DNA of 64,000 nt, taken from positions 62,001 to 126,000 of the forward strand of contig NZ_QANL01000005.1 in the NCBI RefSeq assembly GCF_003067705.1. The letters are read 5' to 3'. Of this stretch, positions 16,052 through 24,193 are shown in pieces. This stretch comes from Planctomonas deserti (GTDB lineage Bacteria; Actinomycetota; Actinomycetes; Actinomycetales; Microbacteriaceae). Position numbers and translations under genes: made by a program. Numbering within the stretch: position 1 is the first letter of the stretch; every line of letters starts with the position of its first letter. The notes beneath the pieces are model-generated. The model saw nothing but the letters and a program-made list of their open reading frames with translations. It ran no database searches and was not told the DNA's origin.

Positions 16052-17443
16052 TCAGCCGTGTGCCAGCTGCTCGAGCAGCGATTCGCGAACGACGCAGTTC
16101 TCGAATGCGAAGGAGTCGGCGAGCTCCGCAAGCTCATCCTTGCCCAATCCGCGGAACAGTTCCGCATATTCCGCGGCGAGGGGCTCGGAGACGGTGATGT
16201 TCAGCAGCATCAGCCGCACCCAGTCCGCCCGGCCCCACGGGTACGGGTCGAAGTCCGGGAACTCCGCGGCGATCAGGTCCTGCAGCGGCTGCGAGACCTC
16301 GCGCACGCCGACGCCGTCGCCGCCCCAGCGGTCCGCGGAGAGGCGGTTCTTCTTGGTCACGAAGTCACCGAACCGCCGCAAATAGGCGGAGTCGGGGCGG
16401 ACGTGCACGAGGCCCTGCCTGCCGAGGTCCTTGTACATCCACGAGGTCCAGCTGGCCCCGTACCGCCGGTAGATGTCGAGCTGGTCGGCGAGGATCGCGC
16501 GCCGATCGGCGTCCGTCGCGGGGTCCCCGGTATAGATGGGCGCGAACTCGCCGACCATGAGCGGCGTGCCGGTGCTCCTCGCGTACTCGGACCGGGTCAG
16601 GAACTTGGCGTGCACGACGTCCCTGTCGATCCAGACTCCGTCCATCGTCCTGCCGGGATAGGGGCCGCCGCGACCGAGCCCGGACGGCACGTAGTCGTGC
16701 AGCGAGTAGACGGTGTTCGGCCACGGCTCGCTCTCGAAGATGTCGAACTCGGTGGAGTACGTGTTGCCGTCGAGGAAGACGATGTGGTCGGGGTCGACGG
16801 CGCGCACCGCGTCGAATAGGCGTCGGTAGTACGGCCCGACCACGGCGCGGGACTCGTCGGCCGGCTCGTTCATCAGGTTGTAGCCGGCGACCCAGGTGTT
16901 GCCGCGGTAGCGCTCGGCAATCGCCTCCCAGATGCGCACCACCCGATCCTGGTACTGGCGGTTGTCCCAGAAGGCGGCGTGGCCGTCGGCGTTGTCGGAG
17001 TGCCAGTGCTGGTTCTGCGACCCGGGCAGCGCGTGCAGGTCGAGGATCGAGTAGACCCCGTTCCTGCCGCACGCCTCGACCGCCCGGTCGAGGTGCCGGA
17101 ACCCGTCGGAGTTGATCGAGAAAGGCTCGTCGTCGCGCTCGAGGTGGTGGTAGTTCACCGGGATCCGCACGAGGGTGAAGCCGTTCTCGCCGAGGAACTC
17201 GGCGTCCCGATCCCCGAAGAACGCGGTGAGCAGGCGCTCGAAGAAGTACCCGTACAGGTCGTCGCCGAGCACCGCCCGCACGCGCGCCCGCATGCGCGTC
17301 TCGGTGCCGGCGTAGCCGGTGATGAAGTTCTCCATGTTGAGCCAGCCGCCGACGCAGACCCCGCGGAGCCGGATGTCGTGGCCGAAGCCGTCGACAAACC
17401 GTCCGCCATCCACCCTCAGCGCTGTCGGTGGGCGTTCCGCCAT
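16052..17443 (-). CDS. GH5-like intracellular glycoside hydrolase (copy 1)
   Basis: A 463-residue cellulase-superfamily (GH5-type) enzyme. The N-terminal region holds LRGVCVGGWLNMENFITGY, the acid/base Glu lies in YNLMNEPADE, the nucleophile Glu in LMVGEFAPIY, and the C-terminal ~90 residues form an extra helical domain. No signal peptide is present, so it acts in the cytoplasm on imported oligosaccharides. ATG at 17443 has GAGGAG 9 nt upstream; the open frame to 17656 is not supported. A paralogue at 35209-36603 shares the whole length including the C-terminal domain. Specificity cannot be fixed from sequence; beta-linked oligosaccharides are likely. Confidence 0.85.
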   Translation of the reverse strand: MAERPPTALRVDGGRFVDGFGHDIRLRGVCVGGWLNMENFITGYAGTETRMRARVRAVLGDDLYGYFFERLLTAFFGDRDAEFLGENGFTLVRIPVNYHHLERDDEPFSINSDGFRHLDRAVEACGRNGVYSILDLHALPGSQNQHWHSDNADGHAAFWDNRQYQDRVVRIWEAIAERYRGNTWVAGYNLMNEPADESRAVVGPYYRRLFDAVRAVDPDHIVFLDGNTYSTEFDIFESEPWPNTVYSLHDYVPSGLGRGGPYPGRTMDGVWIDRDVVHAKFLTRSEYARSTGTPLMVGEFAPIYTGDPATDADRRAILADQLDIYRRYGASWTSWMYKDLGRQGLVHVRPDSAYLRRFGDFVTKKNRLSADRWGGDGVGVREVSQPLQDLIAAEFPDFDPYPWGRADWVRLMLLNITVSEPLAAEYAELFRGLGKDELAELADSFAFENCVVRESLLEQLAHG

Positions 17444-17481
17444 GGAACCGGTCTCCTCATCGGGTGGGGGCAGGGCACGGT

Positions 17482-17499
17482 CCCGTGGAGCTCCACGGG
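17482..17499. other. 18-bp perfect palindrome between aldo/keto reductase and GH5 genes
   Basis: CCCGTGGAGCTCCACGGG lies in the 67-bp gap between the stop of the 17511 gene and the start of the 17443 gene. In RNA it could form a short-loop hairpin and act as an intercistronic processing or attenuation site. It does not match the LacI-type operator consensus found elsewhere in the locus. Confidence 0.4.
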
Positions 17500-17510
17500 C
17501 CGGGCCGGGG

Positions 17511-18500
17511 TCAGTCGAGCCAGAGCTCCCGCGGGGGAGTGAGCGCGTCGAGCTCCTCCCAAAGGCTCTCGGGGATCTCGACGGCAAGCAGCTCGAGCGT
17601 TTGCGCGATCCGCTTCGGCGACGACATGCCGACCACCGTGGAGGTGATGCGCGCATCCCGCACCGAGAACTGCAGCGCTGCCGCGGCGAGGGGCACGCCG
17701 TGTCGCTCGCACGCGGCCATCATCTGAGCCGCCCGCTGCGGGATGGTGTCGTCGCGCTGCCCGTACGCGTACTTCGGTTGGGCCTGGGGTCCTTTCACCA
17801 GCATCCCGCCGCCGTACGGGGCCGCGTTGAGCACGCCCATGCCGCGCGCCACGGCCTTGTCGTACAGCGCCTCGGCCGAACGGTCGAGAAGCGTGTAGCG
17901 GTTGTGGTTCAGCACGACGTCGAAGGCCCCCGTGTCCACGTACCGGTGCATCACGTCGAGGGTGCCGCCCGCGACGCCGAGGTGGTCGACGAGGCCCTCC
18001 TCCTTCAGCCGCACGAGGGTCTCGAGCGGTCCGCCGGGGGCGACGCCCTCCTCGAAGGAGATGCGCTCCGGATCGTGCAGGTGCAGCAGCGGGATGTGGT
18101 CGACGCCGAGGCGCGTCATGCTCTCCTCGAGCGACGCGCGCACGCGCGCACCAGAGAAGTCGCTCGACCCGGGGGCCGGGTCCACCTTCGTCGCGAGCAC
18201 ATACCCCTCCGGCAGGCCGCCGCGCCGGGCGAGGGCGAGCCCGATGCGGTGCTCGCTCTCGCCGTTGCTGCCGTAGCCGTTCGAGGTGTCGAGGAAGTTG
18301 AACGGGCTGTCCAGCGCCGCCTCCACGGTCGCCACCGCGGTCTCCTCGTCCACGCTGTAGCCGTAGAGGAACGCCATGTCGGCGAGCGGGCTCGTGCCGA
18401 CGCACACCGGGGTCACCTCCAGCGGGGTGGAGCCGAGGCGGCGTCGCTCGAGCGGCGTCCGCCCGCGACCCTCGTCGTCCTCCTGACCCGTCGTGCTCAC
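17511..18500 (-). CDS. Aldo/keto reductase (aldose-dehydrogenase-like)
   Basis: A 329-residue aldo/keto reductase. NFLDTSNGYGSNGESE gives the catalytic Asp/Tyr strand, ATKVDP the Lys and IPLLHLHDPE the His position; the C-terminal cofactor region is GMSSPKRI. The pattern resembles the D-threo-aldose/L-fucose 1-dehydrogenase branch, which oxidises free sugars with NAD(P). Start is GTG 18500, only 7 bp after the epimerase stop, so it is co-transcribed. It probably feeds sugar lactone or acid formation, but the substrate is inferred from family and context only. Confidence 0.8.
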   Translation of the reverse strand: MSTTGQEDDEGRGRTPLERRRLGSTPLEVTPVCVGTSPLADMAFLYGYSVDEETAVATVEAALDSPFNFLDTSNGYGSNGESEHRIGLALARRGGLPEGYVLATKVDPAPGSSDFSGARVRASLEESMTRLGVDHIPLLHLHDPERISFEEGVAPGGPLETLVRLKEEGLVDHLGVAGGTLDVMHRYVDTGAFDVVLNHNRYTLLDRSAEALYDKAVARGMGVLNAAPYGGGMLVKGPQAQPKYAYGQRDDTIPQRAAQMMAACERHGVPLAAAALQFSVRDARITSTVVGMSSPKRIAQTLELLAVEIPESLWEELDALTPPRELWLD

Positions 18501-18507
18501 GCGCTGC

Positions 18508-19560
18508 TCACTCGCCCTTCGGTGCGAGCGACGCGTAGACCTCCGCCGCGCGGTGGTACCCCTCGACCAGACGGTCGAAGACCGCGTCCGTGGCCGCGTC
18601 GGGCTGCGTCCTGTCGGGGTTGGCCTTCCGCCACTCGGCCATCCGCAGCACGGCGCGGTGGAACGTCAGCGAGGGGAAGTAGCCCGGCACGTAGCGGCGC
18701 AGCTTGGAGTTGTCGAAGACAGCGCTGTGCGCGAGGTCGCCGATCAGCAGCTCGGACCAGAACCAGTCCGGGGCGGCGACGGAGATCATCTCCGAGGGGA
18801 TGTGCACGAGCTTCGCCTCGACGCCGAGAGCGCCCGCCACCAGCGTGTAGATCTGGTCCCAGGTGTAGGTCTCGTCACCGGTGATGTGGAATGCCTCGCC
18901 GACCGCGCGCGGGTTGCCCAGCAGCCCGATCAGGCCCTGCGCGAAGTCCTCGGCGTGCGTCAGCGTCCAGAGCGACGTGCCGTCGCCGTGCACGACGATC
19001 TCGTCGCCCCGCGCGATGCGGTCGAAGATGGTCCAGCCGCCGGGGAGCGGCGGGTTCGCGTCGTCGTACGTGTGGGAGGGGCGGACGATCGTCACCGGGA
19101 AGGCCTGCTCCGCGAACGCGCGGGTCAGCACGTGCTCGGCGTCGAGCTTCTTCCTCGAGTACTCGGTGAAGCGGTTGTGCAGCTGGGTCGACTCGGTGAT
19201 CGGCGTCTGCAGCACGGGCTTGCCATAGAGGGAGGCGGTGCTGATGTGGACGTAGTGCTTCGTGCGGTCCGCGAACAGCCGCACCATGCGCTCGGCGTCC
19301 GGTCCGTCGTAGGAGAGGAAGTTGACCACGGCGTCGAACCGAAGGTCGCCGAGCGCGGCGAGCAGGCTCTCGTCGTCGGTCACGTCGCCCGTGAGCCAGT
19401 CGACCGTGTCGGGCAGCTCGCGCCCGGCGGAGTTCCGCCCGCGGTTGAGCACGTGCACGGTCATGCCCACCTCGGCGGCGAGCCGAACGCAGGATGCGCT
19501 GATGGTTCCGGTGCCCCCGATGAAGAGGACGTCGAGGGGTGCCCTGTCGAGTGCGCTCAT
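18508..19560 (-). CDS. NAD-dependent epimerase/dehydratase family protein
   Basis: A 350-residue extended SDR. It has an N-terminal VLFIGGTGTIS nucleotide loop and an atypical active site in which EYSRKKLDAE supplies YxxxK. ATG at 19560 overlaps the tautomerase stop as ATGA, a classic coupling arrangement. Members with the GGTGTIS loop act on sugar nucleotides or free sugars. Here, among hydrolases and aldose oxidoreductases, a sugar oxidation or epimerisation role is reasonable but unproven. Confidence 0.8.
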   Translation of the reverse strand: MSALDRAPLDVLFIGGTGTISASCVRLAAEVGMTVHVLNRGRNSAGRELPDTVDWLTGDVTDDESLLAALGDLRFDAVVNFLSYDGPDAERMVRLFADRTKHYVHISTASLYGKPVLQTPITESTQLHNRFTEYSRKKLDAEHVLTRAFAEQAFPVTIVRPSHTYDDANPPLPGGWTIFDRIARGDEIVVHGDGTSLWTLTHAEDFAQGLIGLLGNPRAVGEAFHITGDETYTWDQIYTLVAGALGVEAKLVHIPSEMISVAAPDWFWSELLIGDLAHSAVFDNSKLRRYVPGYFPSLTFHRAVLRMAEWRKANPDRTQPDAATDAVFDRLVEGYHRAAEVYASLAPKGE

Positions 19561-19913
19561 CGGCCCGCGTACCAATCCTCGAAGCCGTTCTCGACGACGC
19601 TGATGAGGATGTCCTCGGAGCGGATGCCGAGCGCACCGAGCCGACGGACGATCGCCTCGAACAGGTCGCGCTTCTTCCCCACCGGGTACATGTGCACCAT
19701 CGTGATGTGGATGAGGACCAGCTCGCGGCGGTCCACGTTGTTGTAGCCGGGGTCGAACTTCAGCTCGCCCGGCTGGTGCGGGCGGAAGACGTGGAAGAGG
19801 TCGTCCGGGGTGATGCCCAGCGCCTCCACCTGCGCCGCCTGGATCTCGGTGCTCATCTGCTCGTGCAGCTCGTCGTACACCGCGGCGCTCAGGTCCACTT
19901 GGATGAGGGGCAA
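19557..19913 (-). CDS. Tautomerase-superfamily protein (TTG start)
   Basis: A 118-residue 4-oxalocrotonate-tautomerase-like protein. The family needs proline as the first residue after the initiator Met, and the only suitable start is TTG at 19913, which gives (M)PLIQVDLS. It is backed by AAAGGAG 6 nt upstream. A longer frame beginning at 19961 would bury the catalytic proline and has no ribosome site. It is the first gene of the tautomerase-epimerase-AKR-GH5-AKR unit, with an operator-like palindrome about 93 bp upstream. Sugar-associated tautomerases may isomerise keto-enol intermediates; the exact role is unknown. Confidence 0.85.
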   Translation of the reverse strand: MPLIQVDLSAAVYDELHEQMSTEIQAAQVEALGITPDDLFHVFRPHQPGELKFDPGYNNVDRRELVLIHITMVHMYPVGKKRDLFEAIVRRLGALGIRSEDILISVVENGFEDWYAGR

Positions 19914-19988
19914 GGTCAACTCCTTTGTCGGACGCGGGCCGGGCGGCGCGCGTCGGGTCAAGCTAAGCGCGCCCTCGGCGGCCTCGCA

Positions 19989-20017
19989 ACATTACGGGGA
20001 TCAGTCGAAAATTTTCG
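19989..20017 (-). promoter_or_regulatory. Promoter/operator of tautomerase operon
   Basis: A perfect palindrome CGAAAATTTTCG at 20006-20017 lies just upstream of a possible -10, TAATGT (minus strand, 19989-19994). At 17-bp spacing the -35 would fall inside the palindrome, so a bound repressor would block the promoter. The same palindrome recurs at 24168-24179. Confidence 0.6.
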
Positions 20018-20034
20018 GGACGACGGCGCGGAGG

Positions 20035-20694
20035 TCAGGAGGCGAGCGCCCACTGCACCAGCTGGAGGACGACGTCGCGGTGCTCGGCCGAGTCGAACGA
20101 CTCCGGTCCGTGGCCGAGCGCGTCAGCGATGATCCGGGCGCGCCCCTCCGCCCTCGTCCAGACGAGGGGATGGGTGCGCCCGTCGTGCTCGTGCTGCACC
20201 ACGACGGACAGCCCCTCCTCGAGGGCGAGGTCGCTGTAGCGCTCATCGAAGAGGGAGAACCGGCCGGCCGGTCCCGTGCGGGGATCGTCCAGCCGGGCCA
20301 CTTCGGCGTGCGCGAGCGGCGGGTGGCCGCTCCGCTCCGGGACCCAGCGGGCCCCGACGATCGATCCCCACTCCGGCAGGCCGAGCAGCGTCGTCACGCC
20401 GACGTGCACGGCGAGGATCGCGCCGCCCCGGTCCAGGTATGCGCGCAGGCCACGCGAGGCGGCGTCGAGGTCCTCGGGCGGAAGCGGATCGTCGGGCAGC
20501 GGCGCGGTGACCACCAGGAGATCCACGCCGGCGAGGTCGGCGAGGCGTTCGGCCACCGAGGTCGAGACCGAGACCCGGTGGCCGGCGCCGCGCAGCACCC
20601 CGGCTAGCGCCTCCGACGTGCGCTCGAACGGATGCCACGGGTCGCTGTACCCCGGTCCTCCGGAGAGGATCAGCGCGGTGGCGCCGGTCGTCAC
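20035..20694 (-). CDS. ThuA-like domain protein
   Basis: A 219-residue protein of the ThuA family, a glutamine-amidotransferase-like fold found in sugar utilisation clusters. Visible features are ALILSGGPGYSDPWHPF at the N-terminus, LLVVTAPLPDDPL, GGAILAVHVGVTTL around the nucleophile-elbow position (no Cys there) and HPLVWTRAEGRARI near the end. GTG at 20694 overlaps the upstream permease stop as GTGA, so it is translated with the ABC importer. The biochemical role of ThuA proteins is still poorly defined; sugar modification is the usual guess. Confidence 0.8.
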   Translation of the reverse strand: MTTGATALILSGGPGYSDPWHPFERTSEALAGVLRGAGHRVSVSTSVAERLADLAGVDLLVVTAPLPDDPLPPEDLDAASRGLRAYLDRGGAILAVHVGVTTLLGLPEWGSIVGARWVPERSGHPPLAHAEVARLDDPRTGPAGRFSLFDERYSDLALEEGLSVVVQHEHDGRTHPLVWTRAEGRARIIADALGHGPESFDSAEHRDVVLQLVQWALAS

Positions 20695-21479
20695 TTGATC
20701 GCGCCCGCGGCCAGCCCGCGCTCGAACAGCCGCTGGAGCAGCAGGTAGGCGAGGACGATGGGCAGGGCGGTGATGACCGCCGCGGCGAGCACCTTCGTCT
20801 GGTCGTTGTTGAACTGACCGATGAAGAAGGTGGGCAGCAGCGTGATCGTCTGCGTGTCCGGGCTCTGCAGGAACACCAGCGGCAGGAGGAAGTTGTTCCA
20901 GGCCCCGATGAACGTGAGCACCACGATGGCGGCGGCGATCGGGCGGGTGAGCGGCAGGATGATGTGCCAGAACGCGCGCATCGTGCTGGCGCCGTCGATC
21001 CGCGCGGCCTCGAGCAGGCCGTCGGGGATGCCGTTCATGAACGAGCGCGTGATGAGCACGGTGAACGGGATCTGCAGGGCCGCGAGCGGCAGGATCACCG
21101 ACCAGTAGGTGTTGTAGAGGCCCAGCTGCAGCGTCGTGGAGAACAGCGGCGTGAGCAGCACGACCTCGGGGAGGGTGAGGGCGGCCAGGATCAGCCAGAA
21201 GAACACCTCACGGCCGCGGAGGTGCAGCTTCGAGAACGCGAACGCCGCCAGCATCGTGCAGACGTAGACGACGGCGATGGTTCCCGCCGAGATGAGGATG
21301 CTGTTGCGGAAGAACAGCGGGAGCTCCGGCCGCGAGAGCACGGCCTCGTAGTTCCCCCAGCCGATGCCGGCGAGGGAGCCCTGCACCATGGCGACGAGGG
21401 GGAACAGGAACGGCAGGACCAGCACGGTGATGAGGATCTGCAGGCCGATCTTGGCCCTGCGGCTGCGTGTTTCGAACAT
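20691..21479 (-). CDS. Sugar ABC transporter permease (MalG type)
   Basis: A 262-residue inner-membrane permease with six predicted helices and the ABC-coupling EAA loop, here EAARIDGASTMRAFWHIILP. ATG at 21479 shares one base with the preceding stop (TGATG), and its own stop overlaps the ThuA GTG. With the 21479-22426 permease it forms the translocation channel for the 22501 binding protein. No ATPase gene is present in the window, so a shared MsiK-like ATPase encoded elsewhere is expected. Confidence 0.9.
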   Translation of the reverse strand: MFETRSRRAKIGLQILITVLVLPFLFPLVAMVQGSLAGIGWGNYEAVLSRPELPLFFRNSILISAGTIAVVYVCTMLAAFAFSKLHLRGREVFFWLILAALTLPEVVLLTPLFSTTLQLGLYNTYWSVILPLAALQIPFTVLITRSFMNGIPDGLLEAARIDGASTMRAFWHIILPLTRPIAAAIVVLTFIGAWNNFLLPLVFLQSPDTQTITLLPTFFIGQFNNDQTKVLAAAVITALPIVLAYLLLQRLFERGLAAGAIK

Positions 21480-22426
21480 CACTGCTCCTTCCGCTGCGAG
21501 CGGATGTTGACGATCATCGAGAGGCCGAGCGCGAGGACGAGAAGGATGATGGAGATCGCGGCACCGTAGCCGGCGTTGGCCAGCGGGATGCTCTCGCGGT
21601 AGATGAGCGTTCCGAGGAACTCGGTGGCGTAGTTCGGCCCGCCCAGGGTGACGAGGTAGGGGATGTCGAAGGTCTTCAGTGCGCCGATGATGCTGAGGAT
21701 GAAGATCGCGACGGTCGTGCCCTGCACACCCGGCAGCACGATGCTCCAGAGGGCGCGGAAGTTGCCGGCGCCGTCGATGCGCGCCGCCTCCATCACCTCG
21801 GGCTCGATCTGGCCCATGGCGGCGAAGTAGAGGATGAACGTCAGCCCGGTGTTGTGCCAGATCGTGATGACCATGAGGATCGGTAGCGCGGTGGCCTGGT
21901 CGGCGAGCCAGGGGTGGGCGAAGAAGCCGAGACCGATCGCCTCGAGGAACTGGTTGACCTGGCCGTTCGCGCTGAAGATCTGCCGGAAGACCGGCGCCAT
22001 GATCGACGGAGCGAGCACGACGGGCAGGAAGATCACGACCTTGTAGAGCACGGCCAGCTTGACCTTCGAGTGCATGATCGCCGCGAACAGGATGCCGAGC
22101 GCCGTCTGCACCGCGAACGAGAAGACGAAGAACACGACGGTGTTGCGGATGGCCTTCCAGAAGATCGGGTCCTGGAAGGCGTCGACGTAGTTCTGGGCGC
22201 CGACCGGACGCGAGACCGGGCTGACTCCGTCCCACTCGAGCGTCGACATGTAGCCCGTGTAGCCGACGCTGTAGTAGATGAGGCCCACGGAGAGCGCGAG
22301 GGCGGGTATGAGCCAGACGTAGCCGGGGGAGCGGAGTCGCCTCGGCCTCCGCTTCGGCTGGGACTTCGGCTCCCAGGCGTCGCCCGGCTTCGTCAGTACA
22401 GGTGCGTTGATGACCACGTCGTCCAT
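21479..22426 (-). CDS. Sugar ABC transporter permease (MalF type)
   Basis: A 315-residue permease. A ~40-residue basic cytoplasmic tail is followed by six membrane segments and the coupling loop EAARIDGAGNFRALWSIVLP. It begins at ATG 22426 with only a weak ribosome site and lies 74 bp after the binding-protein stop, separated from it by a strong hairpin that probably tempers expression relative to the binding protein. Confidence 0.9.
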   Translation of the reverse strand: MDDVVINAPVLTKPGDAWEPKSQPKRRPRRLRSPGYVWLIPALALSVGLIYYSVGYTGYMSTLEWDGVSPVSRPVGAQNYVDAFQDPIFWKAIRNTVVFFVFSFAVQTALGILFAAIMHSKVKLAVLYKVVIFLPVVLAPSIMAPVFRQIFSANGQVNQFLEAIGLGFFAHPWLADQATALPILMVITIWHNTGLTFILYFAAMGQIEPEVMEAARIDGAGNFRALWSIVLPGVQGTTVAIFILSIIGALKTFDIPYLVTLGGPNYATEFLGTLIYRESIPLANAGYGAAISIILLVLALGLSMIVNIRSQRKEQ

Positions 22427-22450
22427 CCGTTTCTGCTGAATCGCACCGTC

Positions 22451-22483
22451 GAGGCGGGCCCGCGAACGCCGCGGGCCCGCCTC
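22451..22483 (-). terminator. Intercistronic hairpin between binding-protein and permease genes
   Basis: GAGGCGGGCCCGCG (22451-22464) and CGCGGGCCCGCCTC (22470-22483) form a perfect 14-bp stem with a 5-nt loop. Located within an operon, it likely acts as a partial terminator or 3'-end stabiliser that keeps binding-protein mRNA in excess. Confidence 0.75.
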
Positions 22484-22500
22484 GCCGGATGGGGGTGCTG

Positions 22501-23889
22501 CTACTTGAAGGTGACGCCCGCGGCCTCGGCGGCCGACTGCAGTGTCTCGGTCGCCTCCTCCGGGGTCACGTCACCCGCGGCGAGGGTGGTCGCCGCGTTG
22601 CCGATCGCGTCCGCGAGGTCGCTGTTCGGCAGCAGGCGGTTGTCGGTCACCGTCGCGGCGCGCTCGTAGAGCTCCTCGAGCTTCGGGCGCTGCACCTCGG
22701 GGTTGACCAGCTCGATGCTGTCCCAGTCGGGCTGCACGCTGGTGAGCGACGGGATGTCGTTGAGCGCGTTGGCCACGATCTGCTGGCCCTTCTCGGAGGT
22801 GCCGAGCCACACCGCGAACGTCGTCGCGGCGTTGCGGGCGTCGGCCTTGGCGTTCACGACGAGACCGTAGTTGGCGTCACCGAACATCGCGCCGGGCGTG
22901 CCCTCCGCGGTGGCGGCGGGGAAGGGGATCGGCGTCATGTTGAACGGCTCCGCGCCGCCAACACCGGCCGCCTCGATGGCGAGCGTCATGTTGTTGGGGC
23001 GGGTGAACTGCATGTACCAGGTGCCCATCATGACCATGGCGTAGTCCTGCGCCATGAACGCGTTGTTGGCGTCCGGGTACTGCTGCACGCCGAGCGCGCC
23101 CTCCTGCATGATGCCCTCGTCGAACAGGCGCTGCCAGGTGGTGAAGGCCTCGACCAGGTCGGGGTCCGTCCACTCCGCCTCGCCGCGCGTGGCCTTGGTG
23201 AAGAGGCCGGGATTGATGGTGTCCGCGATGGCCTGGATGGTGTCCTGGTCGAACGCGACCTGGGACGCGCCCTGCACGAAGCAGCCGATGTCGGCGGCCT
23301 CGAGCTTGTCGCAGACGCTCACCCACTCGTCGACGGTCGTCGGCGGGGTGAGGCCCTGCTCGTCGAAGATCTGCTGGTTGATCCAGACCGGGCCCGCGAA
23401 GGTGGAGCCGACGGGGATGCCGCGCAGCGCTCCGTCCTCGTCGGTGAGGCCGGCCACGCCGATCGGCGCGAGCTGGTCCTCCCAGTCGTCGCCGAGCGCC
23501 TCCGTCACCTGCTCGGTGAGGTCGGTGCCGTTGGGTCCGAACTGCACGAACTGGGCGCCGGGCGCGATGTCGAAGAGGTCCGGACCGGTGTTCGAGGCGA
23601 GGGCGGGGCGGAGCGCCGCCTCGTAGCCGTCGATGGTGAGCTGGCGGAAGTTGACCTTGATGTCGGGGTATTCCTCGTTGAAGGCCGTGATGTACTCCTC
23701 GGCCACCGCCTGCTCGGGCGTCCAGCCCCACCAGTCGACGGTGCCCGACGTGGCCGAGCCGCCCTCGCCGCCCCCGCCGCCACCCGCACCGCCGGAGCCG
23801 GTGCACCCGGCGAGTGCCGCGACCGCCATGCCCGTGATGGCAACCGCGGCGATGGAGCGCTGTGCTCCCCTGAATCGTGCTGACTGCAT
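22501..23889 (-). CDS. Sugar ABC transporter substrate-binding lipoprotein
   Basis: A 462-residue MalE-type binding protein. A signal peptide ends in the lipobox LAGC, followed by a Gly/Ser-rich tether and the mature domain beginning VDWWGWTPEQ. Extracellular-binding-protein family 1 features include DLFDIAPG, GIPVG and WLGTSEKGQQIV. ATG at 23889 has AAGGAG 5 nt upstream. It captures oligosaccharides outside the membrane for the MalF/MalG pair. A clear promoter with an upstream operator lies at 24123-24179. Confidence 0.9.
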   Translation of the reverse strand: MQSARFRGAQRSIAAVAITGMAVAALAGCTGSGGAGGGGGGEGGSATSGTVDWWGWTPEQAVAEEYITAFNEEYPDIKVNFRQLTIDGYEAALRPALASNTGPDLFDIAPGAQFVQFGPNGTDLTEQVTEALGDDWEDQLAPIGVAGLTDEDGALRGIPVGSTFAGPVWINQQIFDEQGLTPPTTVDEWVSVCDKLEAADIGCFVQGASQVAFDQDTIQAIADTINPGLFTKATRGEAEWTDPDLVEAFTTWQRLFDEGIMQEGALGVQQYPDANNAFMAQDYAMVMMGTWYMQFTRPNNMTLAIEAAGVGGAEPFNMTPIPFPAATAEGTPGAMFGDANYGLVVNAKADARNAATTFAVWLGTSEKGQQIVANALNDIPSLTSVQPDWDSIELVNPEVQRPKLEELYERAATVTDNRLLPNSDLADAIGNAATTLAAGDVTPEEATETLQSAAEAAGVTFK

Positions 23890-24122
23890 TGTCGCTCCTT
23901 GGAGTTTGAGGAGCCGGTGTCGCATGCGGGGTCGTCCTCGCCGGGGGCGGGGATGCGGCGTCGACCTCCGGGAACGGAGGCGCGACTCACCACGCAGGCA
24001 CGACGATGACTGCGTTGCGGCCGCGGGGTCTGCGACGCCCGGAGACCTGTGGCTGTCCATATCGATGGGTCGACGTCCTCGTCCAGCCAGGTCCGCTGCA
24101 ACAGGGGCTCTCTGTAGCGCCC

Positions 24123-24151
24123 AAGTTAACATCGGGTCGGATGACGGTCAA
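24123..24151 (-). promoter_or_regulatory. Promoter of sugar importer operon
   Basis: On the minus strand TTGACC (24146-24151) and TAACTT (24123-24128) are separated by exactly 17 bp, a good sigma-70-type match. A short palindrome TTCGGCCGAA (24155-24164) and the operator at 24168-24179 lie just upstream. Confidence 0.65.
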
Positions 24152-24167
24152 CCTTTCGGCCGAATGC

Positions 24168-24179
24168 CGAAAATTTTCG
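24168..24179. promoter_or_regulatory. LacI-type operator CGAAAATTTTCG
   Basis: A perfect 12-bp palindrome, identical to that at 20006-20017, sits between lacI and the minus-strand binding-protein gene, 16 bp upstream of the -35 box. Confidence 0.65.
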
Positions 24180-24193
24180 AAGGAGGGCCTGGA

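Larger units (their letters stand above)
23890..24193. other. Leader and control region of the 22.5-23.9 kb importer operon
   Basis: About 300 bp without a gene. It contains the promoter (24123-24151) and operator (24168-24179) of the minus-strand binding-protein operon, leaving a 5' UTR of roughly 220 nt in which I see no recognisable riboswitch. Confidence 0.5.
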
